64,000 bases of DNA from Gemella sp. (GTDB lineage: Bacteria; Bacillota; Bacilli; Staphylococcales; Gemellaceae), in contig JAUMWC010000007.1 of NCBI GenBank assembly GCA_030529855.1, forward strand, positions 1-64,000, given 5' to 3'. The notes under the pieces were generated by a model. That model had not been told where the DNA came from and did not search any database. It saw only the letters and a list, made by a program, of their open reading frames with translations. The number at the start of each line of letters is the position of its first letter. The first letter of the stretch is position 1. Below, piece after piece: positions 51,413-58,965 of this stretch. A program made the position numbers and the translations under genes.

Positions 51413-52798
51413 ATGACAGATAATGTTTTTTTACAGAAATTTGTGATGATTTCTAATTGGCAAACACTTGTTTTTATAGCTATACTTATAGCACTATTTT
51501 ATTTTCTTTTTACTCTGAAAAAGAGAGGTGTTTCTTCAACTAAGAGAACACTTATAGCAACTGGTCTTGGTTTAGTTTTAGGGATTATCATACAGGCTTA
51601 TTCAGGATTCTCAACAGAACCAGCTAAGATAGGATACATTAGTGAAACTGTAAAATGGTATTCACTATTTGGTAATGGATTTATTGACTTAATTAAAATG
51701 TTAATTATTCCATTGGTATTTTTCTCAATTGTTAATGTTATTGTAAACATTAATTCTTCGACAAATGTTAATAGATTAACAAAATTAACACTAGTAACAA
51801 CTTTAGGAATGGTTGCTGTTTCATCAGTATTAGGTTTTGTTGTTTCAACTGTAACAAAACTTGGAGCTAACACAACAGTTCTTCAAGAAGGGGAAAGTAA
51901 AATCAAAGAAGTTAAGGATGTAGTAACTATATTTAGAGACTTAATTCCATCAAATCCAGTTAAGGCAATGGTAGATTTAAATGTTATTGCCATTGTAGTT
52001 TTCGCAATGTTTATCGGACTTGCGACTAAGTATGTCAAAGAAAAAGAAGAAGTAAAAGTTAAAGGATTCGTAGACTTTATTTCTGGTGGACACGCAGTTA
52101 TCTCAAGAGTAGCTGTTATGATAATAAGATTAATGCCTTATGCAGTAATGCCATTACTAGCGAACACAATCGCACAAAGAGGGCTAAAATCTATTAAAGA
52201 TGTTTTATTATTTATAGTCTTACTTTACGTAGCGGTAGCAATTCAATTTGGTATCCAAGCCTTACTATTAAAAGTTAATGGTATTTCTCCAAAAACTTAC
52301 TTCAAGAAAGGTATTGAGCCAATAACACTAGCCTTTACATCACGTTCAAGTGCAGGGACTTTACCTTTAACAGTTAAGACTTTAACTGAAAAATTAGGGG
52401 TAAACTCATCAACAGCAAACTTCGTAGCGTCATTCGCTTCAACAGCAGGAATGCAAGGATGTGCAGGTATCTACCCAACAATGCTAGTTGTTTACCTAGC
52501 TAACGCAAATGGAATAGCTGTAGACTTTACATTATTTATTCTTACAGTTATCGTTGTAACTTTAGGATCTGTAGGTATCGCAGGGGTTCCAGGAACAGCA
52601 ACTGCAGCAGCCAGCGTTACAGTATCAGGGGTAGGATTTGCTTCAATCTTCCACCAAATCAACCCAATTCTAGCAGTTGATCCAATCTTAGATATGGGAA
52701 GAACAGCCCTAAACGTAAGTGGTGGTATGACAAATGCCCTTGTAGTTGATAAACTTTTAGGAACATTCGATAAAGAGAAATTCAACGAAAAGCTATAA
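51413..52798 (+). CDS. tcyP: L-cystine:cation symporter (TcyP-like, DAACS family)
   Basis: 461 aa with eight predicted helices plus re-entrant loops. Diagnostic features are the TcyP-type N-terminus, TRSSAGTLPLTVKTL (about residues 306-320) and the GSVGIAGVPGTATAAA region (about 385-400) of the dicarboxylate/amino acid:cation symporter family. In B. subtilis TcyP imports L-cystine with protons or Na+. The Cys-type T-box in its leader supports that substrate. ATG 51413 has AAGGAG upstream. Confidence 0.9.
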   Translation: MTDNVFLQKFVMISNWQTLVFIAILIALFYFLFTLKKRGVSSTKRTLIATGLGLVLGIIIQAYSGFSTEPAKIGYISETVKWYSLFGNGFIDLIKMLIIPLVFFSIVNVIVNINSSTNVNRLTKLTLVTTLGMVAVSSVLGFVVSTVTKLGANTTVLQEGESKIKEVKDVVTIFRDLIPSNPVKAMVDLNVIAIVVFAMFIGLATKYVKEKEEVKVKGFVDFISGGHAVISRVAVMIIRLMPYAVMPLLANTIAQRGLKSIKDVLLFIVLLYVAVAIQFGIQALLLKVNGISPKTYFKKGIEPITLAFTSRSSAGTLPLTVKTLTEKLGVNSSTANFVASFASTAGMQGCAGIYPTMLVVYLANANGIAVDFTLFILTVIVVTLGSVGIAGVPGTATAAASVTVSGVGFASIFHQINPILAVDPILDMGRTALNVSGGMTNALVVDKLLGTFDKEKFNEKL

Positions 52799-52953
52799 AG
52801 CACTTTCTAGAATGTGAATAAATATTAAATAAAAGATTAAAAATTTAGTTTTTTAGAGTCAAAACTACAGGTAAGTGGTTGTGGTAATAGGTATTGTTCG
52901 TGTTTGTGTAGAATATAAGAAAAATAAAAAATAATAAAAATAGCTAAAAACTA

Positions 52954-52982
52954 TTGACATACAAAAAAATATTTGATAGACT
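52954..52982 (+). promoter_or_regulatory. Promoter of the second T-box transcript
   Basis: TTGACA (52954-52959), 17 bp and TAGACT (52977-52982). The preceding stretch from 52799 shows nothing recognisable. Confidence 0.6.
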
Positions 52983-52988
52983 AAGCTC

Positions 52989-53300
52989 AATTCAAAAATA
53001 CACGATGATAAGAAAAGTAGAAGTGGAGAACTTTACAGAGAGTCTTTGTTTGGTGGAAAAAGATAAGAATGAAACTTTGAAAATGGTCTTTGAGTGTTAG
53101 TGGCTGAATAATTAGGTCGCTAGGGGTGAGCCCCTTATAGCTCCGGAATATAAGGTTGTAAGCCTAGATTAATTTTACTTGTCAACCCGTATTCTAGTGA
53201 GATAGGTTTCTTTAAGTGAAATCTAATCAAGGTGGTACCGTGTTAATGATTTAACGCCCTTGAACGAGCTTAGCTTGTTTAGGGGTGTTTTTTGTTTTTA
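52989..53300 (+). promoter_or_regulatory. T-box riboswitch (probably tRNA-Met) before the FNT channel operon
   Basis: It has AGTA, AGAGAG, TTTGGTGGAAA, AAGGTGGTACCGTG (53229-53242) and a terminator (53252-53300). The loop after GAA reads AATGGTC, identical to the third T-box. AUG (53083-53085), followed by a purine, is the preferred specifier; UGG (Trp, 53084-53086) is the alternative if the register of the first T-box is strictly kept. Confidence 0.85.
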
Positions 53301-53320
53301 TTATAAAAGGAGGAGCTTAT

Positions 53321-53344
53321 ATGGAGATGTGTATCAATAACTAA
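53321..53344 (+). CDS. Seven-codon ORF with strong ribosome site (possible leader peptide or decayed gene start)
   Basis: AAAGGAGGAG followed by ATG gives MEMCINN and a stop. It is between the T-box terminator and the channel gene and contains Met and Cys codons. It could be a leader peptide or the remains of a lost gene. Confidence 0.35.
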   Translation: MEMCINN

Positions 53345-53401
53345 GAGTTACAGTAGGAAAGTTAATGAAGTATTCAAAGAAAAGAATTTAGGAGGAATGT
53401 A

Positions 53402-54187
53402 ATGTTATCATTTAGAGAAAAAATAGAGGGAGCTGTAAGTAAAAAAGAAGCTCTGTTTGATGAAAGTATAGGGAGATCAGGACTTAGGTCGCTTTTAGCA
53501 GGTGCTTACCTAACCATGACAGCTGCCGCAGGATTAGTAGGAGCAGACTTAATCGCAGGTCAATTCCCAGTACTACCCAGATTTGTATTAGCTACAATTT
53601 TATCAGTAGCCATAATTTATATATTATTTTTAAACGTAGAATTATCAACATCTAATATGATGTTCTTGACAGTAGGAGCCTTTTACAAGAAGATTAGCTT
53701 TGCTAAGGCTACCAAGATATTACTGTACTGTACAGTGATGAATTTTGTAGGTGCAGCATTCTTAGCCTTTCTGTTTAGTTCATCCTTCTCTTTCTTAGGG
53801 GTTAAGGATACTGGCTTCTTGGCAACGGCAGTTAAGATAAAACTTGCAAAATCAGATTGGACTAACTTTACAGAAGGAATTATCGCTAACATGTTTGTAA
53901 ACTTAGCAGTATTTGGATTCTTGTTCGCAAAAGATGAAATAACAAAAGCTATAATATCTTACACAGCAGTATTTATGTTTGTATTTTTAATTAATGAACA
54001 CGTTATAGCTAACTTCTCAATATTTATGTTAGCAGCATTCAGTCCACTAGAAAATATTCCAGGATTTACACCGCTTAATGTTTTACGTCAGTGGGGAGTA
54101 GTATTCCTAGGGAACTGGGTAGGAGCAGCATTAATAGGTCTAGCCTATGCCTACCTAAATGAGACAAAAACCAATTATAAGGATTAA
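53402..54187 (+). CDS. Formate/nitrite transporter (FNT) family channel
   Basis: 261 aa with six predicted helices. The pattern (RSLLAGAYLTMTAAAGLVGADLIAG in helix 1, then LNVELSTSNMMFLTVGAF, then NMFVNLAVF and the final NWVGAALIGLAYAYL) is that of FNT pentameric channels for small monovalent anions. Members transport formate, nitrite or hydrosulfide (HSC). Its place behind a Met-type T-box in a sulfur gene island favours hydrosulfide or another sulfur anion, but this is inference. It overlaps no gene; the lipoprotein gene starts 40 bp later. Confidence 0.85.
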   Translation: MLSFREKIEGAVSKKEALFDESIGRSGLRSLLAGAYLTMTAAAGLVGADLIAGQFPVLPRFVLATILSVAIIYILFLNVELSTSNMMFLTVGAFYKKISFAKATKILLYCTVMNFVGAAFLAFLFSSSFSFLGVKDTGFLATAVKIKLAKSDWTNFTEGIIANMFVNLAVFGFLFAKDEITKAIISYTAVFMFVFLINEHVIANFSIFMLAAFSPLENIPGFTPLNVLRQWGVVFLGNWVGAALIGLAYAYLNETKTNYKD

Positions 54188-54227
54188 ATATTATATTAAA
54201 ATAATTTGTGAAACGGAGAGAAATAAA

Positions 54228-55793
54228 ATGAAGAAGAAAAAATTATTATTTTCAGCCTTACTATCACTAACGGCAGCAATAACAGTAGCTTGCTCTACAG
54301 GAGATAAGGTATCTACACCAGCAAGTTCAACAGGAAAAGATCAGTTTGTATATGCATTGCAATCTGACCCAACAGATATAAACCCAGTTACAACAACTAA
54401 CAGAGAAGGTTTAACATTTGTAAATATGATTTATTCTCCATTAATTCGCATAGAAGCAGATGGGTCTAAAAAATATGAATTAGCTAAATCTTTTGAAACA
54501 TCAAAAGATGGAAAGACAATTACAGTAAAACTTCGTGATGACGTAAAATGGTCTGATGGAGAAAAATTCACAGCAGATGATGTAGTATTTACATACAAGC
54601 AAAGAGCTGATAAGAAAAATGGTCGTCAAAACAAGATGTTAGTTGGAGATAAACTAATTGAAGTAGTAAAAGTTGATGATTATACAGTAGAATTCAAACT
54701 TCCATCAGCATCAGCTGCAGCAATAGAAAACGTTGCGACAGAAACATATATAATACCAGAACACGCATACAAAAATATTACAGACTTCTCTGTAAAAGAT
54801 TTAAACGTTCCACCAGTAGGGACAGGTCCATACAAACTAGTAGAAAACAAACGTGGTGAACATATTAAATTCACAGCAAATGAAAACTACTACGGTGGAA
54901 AAGCTGGAGTTAAGGATGTAATATTTAAGATAATTCCAAGTGCAGATACAGCTAAAATCGCCTTACAAAAAGGTGAAGTTGATGCAATAACTGTATTACC
55001 ATCAGATGTAGCAGACCTAGATAAAAATACAATTTCTACATATGAATACACAGAAGGATCAGTAGAGTACTTAGGATTAAACACTAAAGTAGAAGCTCTG
55101 AAAGATCCTAAAGTAAGGCAAGCTATCTTCTATGCATTGAATAAAGATGACTTAAACAAGGCTGTTTACCTAGAAGACAAGTACTACACTACGCCATACT
55201 CATTCTTACCTACAGACAATCCATATAAGACTGATGATGTAGAGAAGTATGCTACAAATATTGAAAAAGCAAAAGAATTATTAAAAGAAGCGGGAGTAAA
55301 TAATTTAAAACTTAACTTATGGTACCGTGGAAATGATAAAGCTTATACACTACAAGCAACTCTAATCCAACAACAATTAAAACAAATTGGTATAGATGTA
55401 GAACTTAGGGGAGTAGATTCATCGGCATTAACTGCAGAACTATTGAAAAAAGAATCTACAGCTTACGACTTATTCCTAAATATGTATATTTGGGGAGTAG
55501 ACCCTGACTTATACTCTGTAATGTATACATCTGATTCATCAAGAAACTACTTCAGATTAAACAGTAAAGAAACAGATGATTTATTCAAGAATGCAGCAGT
55601 AGAATTAGATTCAACTAAACGTAAAGATCTATATAGCCAGTTACAAAAGAAAGTTGCTAATGATGCAATTGTATATCCAATAGTTACGAAGAAACGTATA
55701 TTAGCAGTTAACAATAGTGTTGAGAATGTAGATAAGGCGAAATTAATACCTATTTACACATTCGAAGATTTTTCTAAATTAACTAAAAAATAA
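54228..55793 (+). CDS. Family 5 substrate-binding lipoprotein without a permease
   Basis: 521 aa from ATG 54228 (GGAG upstream; 23 extra in-frame codons before it lack a ribosome site). Lipobox TVAC with Cys22. Family 5 features: LRDDVKWSDGEKFTADDVVFTYK, and the C-terminal SQLQKKVANDAIVYP. No ABC ATPase or permease is near, so it must deliver to OppBC (24-27 kb) or to a system elsewhere. Being in a T-box-controlled sulfur operon, a cysteine- or methionine-containing peptide or glutathione-like ligand is plausible. A diverged copy of its last 150 bp lies at 57265, beyond two inserted genes. No terminator follows it, so transcription continues into yeeE. Confidence 0.88.
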   Translation: MKKKKLLFSALLSLTAAITVACSTGDKVSTPASSTGKDQFVYALQSDPTDINPVTTTNREGLTFVNMIYSPLIRIEADGSKKYELAKSFETSKDGKTITVKLRDDVKWSDGEKFTADDVVFTYKQRADKKNGRQNKMLVGDKLIEVVKVDDYTVEFKLPSASAAAIENVATETYIIPEHAYKNITDFSVKDLNVPPVGTGPYKLVENKRGEHIKFTANENYYGGKAGVKDVIFKIIPSADTAKIALQKGEVDAITVLPSDVADLDKNTISTYEYTEGSVEYLGLNTKVEALKDPKVRQAIFYALNKDDLNKAVYLEDKYYTTPYSFLPTDNPYKTDDVEKYATNIEKAKELLKEAGVNNLKLNLWYRGNDKAYTLQATLIQQQLKQIGIDVELRGVDSSALTAELLKKESTAYDLFLNMYIWGVDPDLYSVMYTSDSSRNYFRLNSKETDDLFKNAAVELDSTKRKDLYSQLQKKVANDAIVYPIVTKKRILAVNNSVENVDKAKLIPIYTFEDFSKLTKK

Positions 55794-55828
55794 GAGTATA
55801 AATAAAATTAAATTAAGTGTGGAATAGT

Positions 55829-55862
55829 GATAAGAAAAGGAAAGTGAAGAAAGTTATATATT
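55829..55862 (+). other. Possible degenerate T-box 5' remnant
   Basis: GTGATAAGAAAAGG followed by AAGTGAAGAA resembles the first 35 nt of the three T-box leaders (GATAAGAAAAGTAAAAGTGG), but no specifier loop, T-box sequence or terminator follows. Confidence 0.3.
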
Positions 55863-55943
55863 AGAAATATAAAATGAAGAAATAATAAAGTTATTGAAGA
55901 AAGAAAAGAATTAAAATGAATTTTTAAAAGGAGGTTTATTTAT

Positions 55944-56975
55944 ATGTTACAACAACTTATTTCAGGAGGACTTATTGGATTTGTTTTTGGATTTATAATG
56001 CAACGTACTAGGTTTTGTATGACTGGAGGTTTTCGAGATATGTATATTGCCAAAAACAATAGGTTATTCTATGCGTTTTTAATCGCAATTGCGGTACAGA
56101 GTGTAGGTGTTCTAGCTTTAATCCAATTAGGAATAGTTTCTAACCCTTATGAAGATTACTCGCTAGTAGCAACCGTAATTGGTTCATTTGTATTTGGAAT
56201 TGGAATAATTATGGCAGGTGGTTGTGCAACAGGTACATGGTATAGAGCTGGAGAAGGATTAATTGGAAGTTGGATTGCACTATTCTTCTATATGATATCG
56301 GCAGCGGCGATGAAATTTGGGGCATTAAAATCAGTAAATAATTGGTTGTCACAATATGGAGTTATAAATGATAATATTGCTGGTCAATTAGGTATATCGG
56401 TATGGGTATTAGTAGCGTTATTAGTAGTAGTGACAGCAGTACTTGTTATAAGAGATTTAAGAAAACCTAGCATTAAAGTAGCAACACTTCCACCTAAATA
56501 CAGTGGTGTAAGACACTACTTATTTGAAAAAACATACCATAAATACTGGGCAGGTTTTGCAATCGGTATAATTTCTTTAATTGCTTGGCCGGCTAGTGAA
56601 GCGACAGGTCGTGCTGGAGGATTAGGGATTACAACACCATCTGCAAATATTATTTCATTTGCTGTAACAGGGCAAACAAAACTGATTAACTGGGGAGTAT
56701 TCTTAGTACTTGGTATATTAGTTGGTTCTTATGTAGCAGCTAAAGGTTCTAATGAATTTAGATGGAGACTACCTGATATTCAAACACTTGGAAAAAGTAC
56801 AATTGGTGGTATTTTCATGGGAGTAGGTGCTGCTTGGGCTGGTGGTTGTACAATTGGTAATGGATTGACAGCTACAGCAGTTATGTCAAGTAAAGGTTGG
56901 ATTTCTTTACTGTTTAGTATTTTAGGTGTTTGGTTTATGTCTTACTTTGTATTCGTAAGACCATCAAGAAAATAA
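55944..56975 (+). CDS. YeeE/YedE family sulfur-compound (thiosulfate-type) transporter
   Basis: 343 aa, about nine helices plus broken helices. It has the three conserved cysteines of the family at about residues 25 (QRTRFCMTGGFRD), 93 (GGCATGTWYRAGEG) and 300 (GGCTIGNG), close to the spacing of the thiosulfate-conducting YeeE. Each Cys sits in a GGC or RFC motif that passes the sulfur anion across the membrane. The next gene encodes a TusA-type protein, the usual cytoplasmic partner. The pair lies between two copies of the lipoprotein 3' end, suggesting insertion. Confidence 0.88.
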   Translation: MLQQLISGGLIGFVFGFIMQRTRFCMTGGFRDMYIAKNNRLFYAFLIAIAVQSVGVLALIQLGIVSNPYEDYSLVATVIGSFVFGIGIIMAGGCATGTWYRAGEGLIGSWIALFFYMISAAAMKFGALKSVNNWLSQYGVINDNIAGQLGISVWVLVALLVVVTAVLVIRDLRKPSIKVATLPPKYSGVRHYLFEKTYHKYWAGFAIGIISLIAWPASEATGRAGGLGITTPSANIISFAVTGQTKLINWGVFLVLGILVGSYVAAKGSNEFRWRLPDIQTLGKSTIGGIFMGVGAAWAGGCTIGNGLTATAVMSSKGWISLLFSILGVWFMSYFVFVRPSRK

Positions 56976-56997
56976 ATAAATTAGGAGGTATTTTAAA

Positions 56998-57225
56998 ATG
57001 GCATTAGTAGAGTTAGAAACAGGTGGATTAGTTTGTCCTTTCCCTTTGATTGACGCAAAGGAGAAAATGAAAGAATTATCAGTAGGGGATGAACTATTAA
57101 TAAAATTTGATTGTACTCAAGGAACAGAAAGTATTCCAAATTGGGCAGCTGAAGCGGGATATCCTGTGACACGATTTGAACAAGTAGGAACAGCTTCTTG
57201 GGAAATAGTTGTACAAAAACAATAA
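56998..57225 (+). CDS. TusA/YedF-family sulfur carrier protein
   Basis: 75 aa with the active-site CPFP (Cys13 in GGLVCPFPLIDAKEKM), a slight variant of the CPxP of TusA/SirA. The second half, GTESIPNWAAEAGY, is also typical. It probably receives sulfur as a persulfide on Cys13 after import by YeeE. It starts 22 bp after yeeE with GGAGG upstream. Confidence 0.9.
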   Translation: MALVELETGGLVCPFPLIDAKEKMKELSVGDELLIKFDCTQGTESIPNWAAEAGYPVTRFEQVGTASWEIVVQKQ

Positions 57226-57264
57226 TTATAATAGGACTTTTGTCCTAAATAAATAGTCGACTAT

Positions 57265-57414
57265 AAAAGAAAGTTGCTAATGATGCAATTGTATATCCAA
57301 TCGTTACGAAGAAACGTATATTAGCAGTTAACAATAATGTTGAGAATGTAGATAAGGCGAAATTAATACCTATTTACACATTCGAAGACTTTTCTAAATT
57401 AACTAAGAAATAAT
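57265..57414 (+). pseudogene. Duplicated 3' end of the family 5 lipoprotein gene
   Basis: About 150 bp match 55645-55794 at an exact offset of 1620 bp with only a handful of differences, including the stop codon. There is no start. It is directly followed by the terminator that presumably belonged to the original gene. Confidence 0.88.
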
Positions 57415-57422
57415 AGATTATT

Positions 57423-57455
57423 AAATTAAGCCCAGAATTTTCTGGGCTTTTTTGT
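57423..57455 (+). terminator. Terminator of the FNT-lipoprotein-yeeE-tusA operon
   Basis: AAGCCCAGAA pairs with CTGGGCTT around TTTT, followed by T. Confidence 0.9.
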
Positions 57456-57522
57456 TTAAATTTTGAAAGCGTAAGAAAAAAATAGAAAAGAAGATTGGCG
57501 TAGTTGTGGTTTTTTATGAGAT

Positions 57523-57541
57523 TCATAGTTTTAAACTATGA
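57523..57541. other. Perfect inverted repeat upstream of the third T-box
   Basis: TCATAGTTT-T-AAACTATGA has 9-bp perfect arms. It lies 33 bp before the -35 (57574) and may be an operator. Confidence 0.5.
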
Positions 57542-57573
57542 AAATGCGTAAGAAAATCCGATAGCAGATTGTA

Positions 57574-57602
57574 TTGACACTTACCAATATCTCTGATAAA
57601 CT
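57574..57602 (+). promoter_or_regulatory. Promoter of the third T-box transcript
   Basis: TTGACA (57574-57579), 17 bp and TAAACT (57597-57602). Confidence 0.7.
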
Positions 57603-57608
57603 GAATTC

Positions 57609-57892
57609 ATAAATACAGCGCAATGATAAGATAAGTAAAAGTGGAGAGCTTCACAGAGAGTCTTTGGATGGTGGAAAAAGACAAGAATGAAACTTTGAAA
57701 ATGGTCTTGGAGCGTTAGTGACTGAATTTGTAGGTCGCTAGGGGAAAGCCCCTTACAGCTTCGGAATATAAGGTAATATAACCCGTATTCTAGTGAGATA
57801 GGTTTCTTTATAGAACCTAAATCAAGGTGGTACCGTGTTAATGATTTAACGCCCTTGAATGAGCTTAGGCTTGTTTTGGGGCGTTTTTTGTT
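57609..57892 (+). promoter_or_regulatory. T-box riboswitch (probably tRNA-Met) before the cyclase/MetE-like operon
   Basis: It contains AGTA, AGAGAG, GGATGGTGGAAA, AAGGTGGTACCGTG (57824-57837) and the terminator AACGCCC...GGGGCGTT (57846-57891). The specifier region matches the second T-box (AATGGTC); AUG is 57701-57703. Met-specific T-boxes before MetE-like (YxjG/YxjH) genes are known in lactic acid bacteria, which supports the Met reading. Confidence 0.88.
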
Positions 57893-57933
57893 TATAAAAG
57901 AAAAGTTTTGAAATACTAGAAGGAGAGAAGAAT

Positions 57934-58677
57934 ATGACAAATTTATTAGATGTGTATAAAATTTTAAAATCAAGAAAATGGGTAAACTTATCACACAAGA
58001 TAGATGAGAACTCGCCACACTTTCCTGCATTACCAGCTTTAGAGAAGAAAGACTTATTCACTTTAGAAGATGGATTTCATGTTCAACAAATTTCGGTAGT
58101 AGGTCAATACGGAACGCATATTGATGCACCGATTCACTTTGTAAAAGGTGGTCGCTACCTAGATGATATAGAATTAAAAGATTTACTATTACCACTTTAT
58201 GTAGTAGATAAGTCAGAAGCTGTAGCAGCAAATAATGATTATGAAATAACAAAACAAGATATTCTTGACTTTGAAGCTGAGCACGGACAGATTGAACCAG
58301 AATCATTCGTAGCTTTCAGAAGTGATTGGTCGAAACGCTGGCCAAGTCAAGATGCAATTAGAAACCTAGACGCTGACGGAGTTCAAAGAACGCCAGGTTG
58401 GTCAAGAGAAGCCTTAGAATTCTTAATCCACGAGCGTAAGGTTAAGGCAGTAGGACACGAAACGCTAGATACAGATGCAGGACTTACTGTTAAAGAAAAA
58501 GGATTTTTATACGAAGAATATTACTTATTAGAACAAGATATTTACCAAATAGAAGTATTAAATAATTTAGACCAAGTACCACCAGTTGGAGCACTGATTT
58601 CAATATCATATCCAAACTGGACAGAAGTTACTGGGTCACCAGTTAGAGTAATCGCCATATTACCAGACCAAGAATAA
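57934..58677 (+). CDS. Cyclase-family (kynurenine formamidase-like) metal-dependent hydrolase
   Basis: 247 aa. The motif QYGTHIDAPIHF (residues 58-69) corresponds to the HxGTHxDxPxHF metal site of the family, with the first His replaced by Gln. Such proteins hydrolyse amides or cyclic compounds (N-formylkynurenine, isatin). No other tryptophan catabolic gene is present, so a different substrate related to the following methyltransferases is likely. It is the first gene after the T-box, with GGAGAG before ATG 57934. Confidence 0.85.
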   Translation: MTNLLDVYKILKSRKWVNLSHKIDENSPHFPALPALEKKDLFTLEDGFHVQQISVVGQYGTHIDAPIHFVKGGRYLDDIELKDLLLPLYVVDKSEAVAANNDYEITKQDILDFEAEHGQIEPESFVAFRSDWSKRWPSQDAIRNLDADGVQRTPGWSREALEFLIHERKVKAVGHETLDTDAGLTVKEKGFLYEEYYLLEQDIYQIEVLNNLDQVPPVGALISISYPNWTEVTGSPVRVIAILPDQE

Positions 58678-58690
58678 GGGAAAGAAAAAT

Positions 58691-58936
58691 ATGAAAAAAT
58701 TAAAATTATTACTTTTAACATTATCGGCTGGACTAGCACTTACAGCTTGCGGTAATAGACAATTTATTGATACGACTTATACTTTTAAGTATGCAGAAAT
58801 AAAACTTCCTAGTGGGGAAGTTGTAAAAGGAAATGTTGAATCTTGGAAAGATTATGAAGATGGCGATACTATTCAAGTTGTTATTAACGGAAAGACTTAT
58901 TTAACACACATTAATAATGTAGTGTTAACAACATAA
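58691..58936 (+). CDS. Small lipoprotein (81 aa)
   Basis: The signal peptide ends in LTAC (Cys20), followed by about 60 residues with a conserved pattern (FIDTTYTFKYAEIKL, VKGNVESWKDYEDGD, INGKTYLTHINNVVL). Proteins of this type are widespread in Firmicutes with no known function. It lies 13 bp after the cyclase gene, so it belongs to the T-box operon; it may help at the membrane or simply be a passenger. Confidence 0.8.
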   Translation: MKKLKLLLLTLSAGLALTACGNRQFIDTTYTFKYAEIKLPSGEVVKGNVESWKDYEDGDTIQVVINGKTYLTHINNVVLTT

Positions 58937-58965
58937 AATTAAGATAATAGAGGAGAAATAAAATT

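Noticed and set aside
55645-57414. Mobile element carrying yeeE-tusA
   Set aside because: There is no transposase or inverted repeat end; the flanking repeats are gene fragments, consistent with ordinary recombination.
57450-57930. SAM riboswitch expected before MetE-like genes
   Set aside because: The leader has T-box hallmarks (AAGGTGGTACCGTG, terminator pair) and no S-box core.
57581-58306. Minus-strand ORFs over the third T-box and the cyclase gene
   Set aside because: They are antisense to a structured leader and a clear gene, with no ribosome site.
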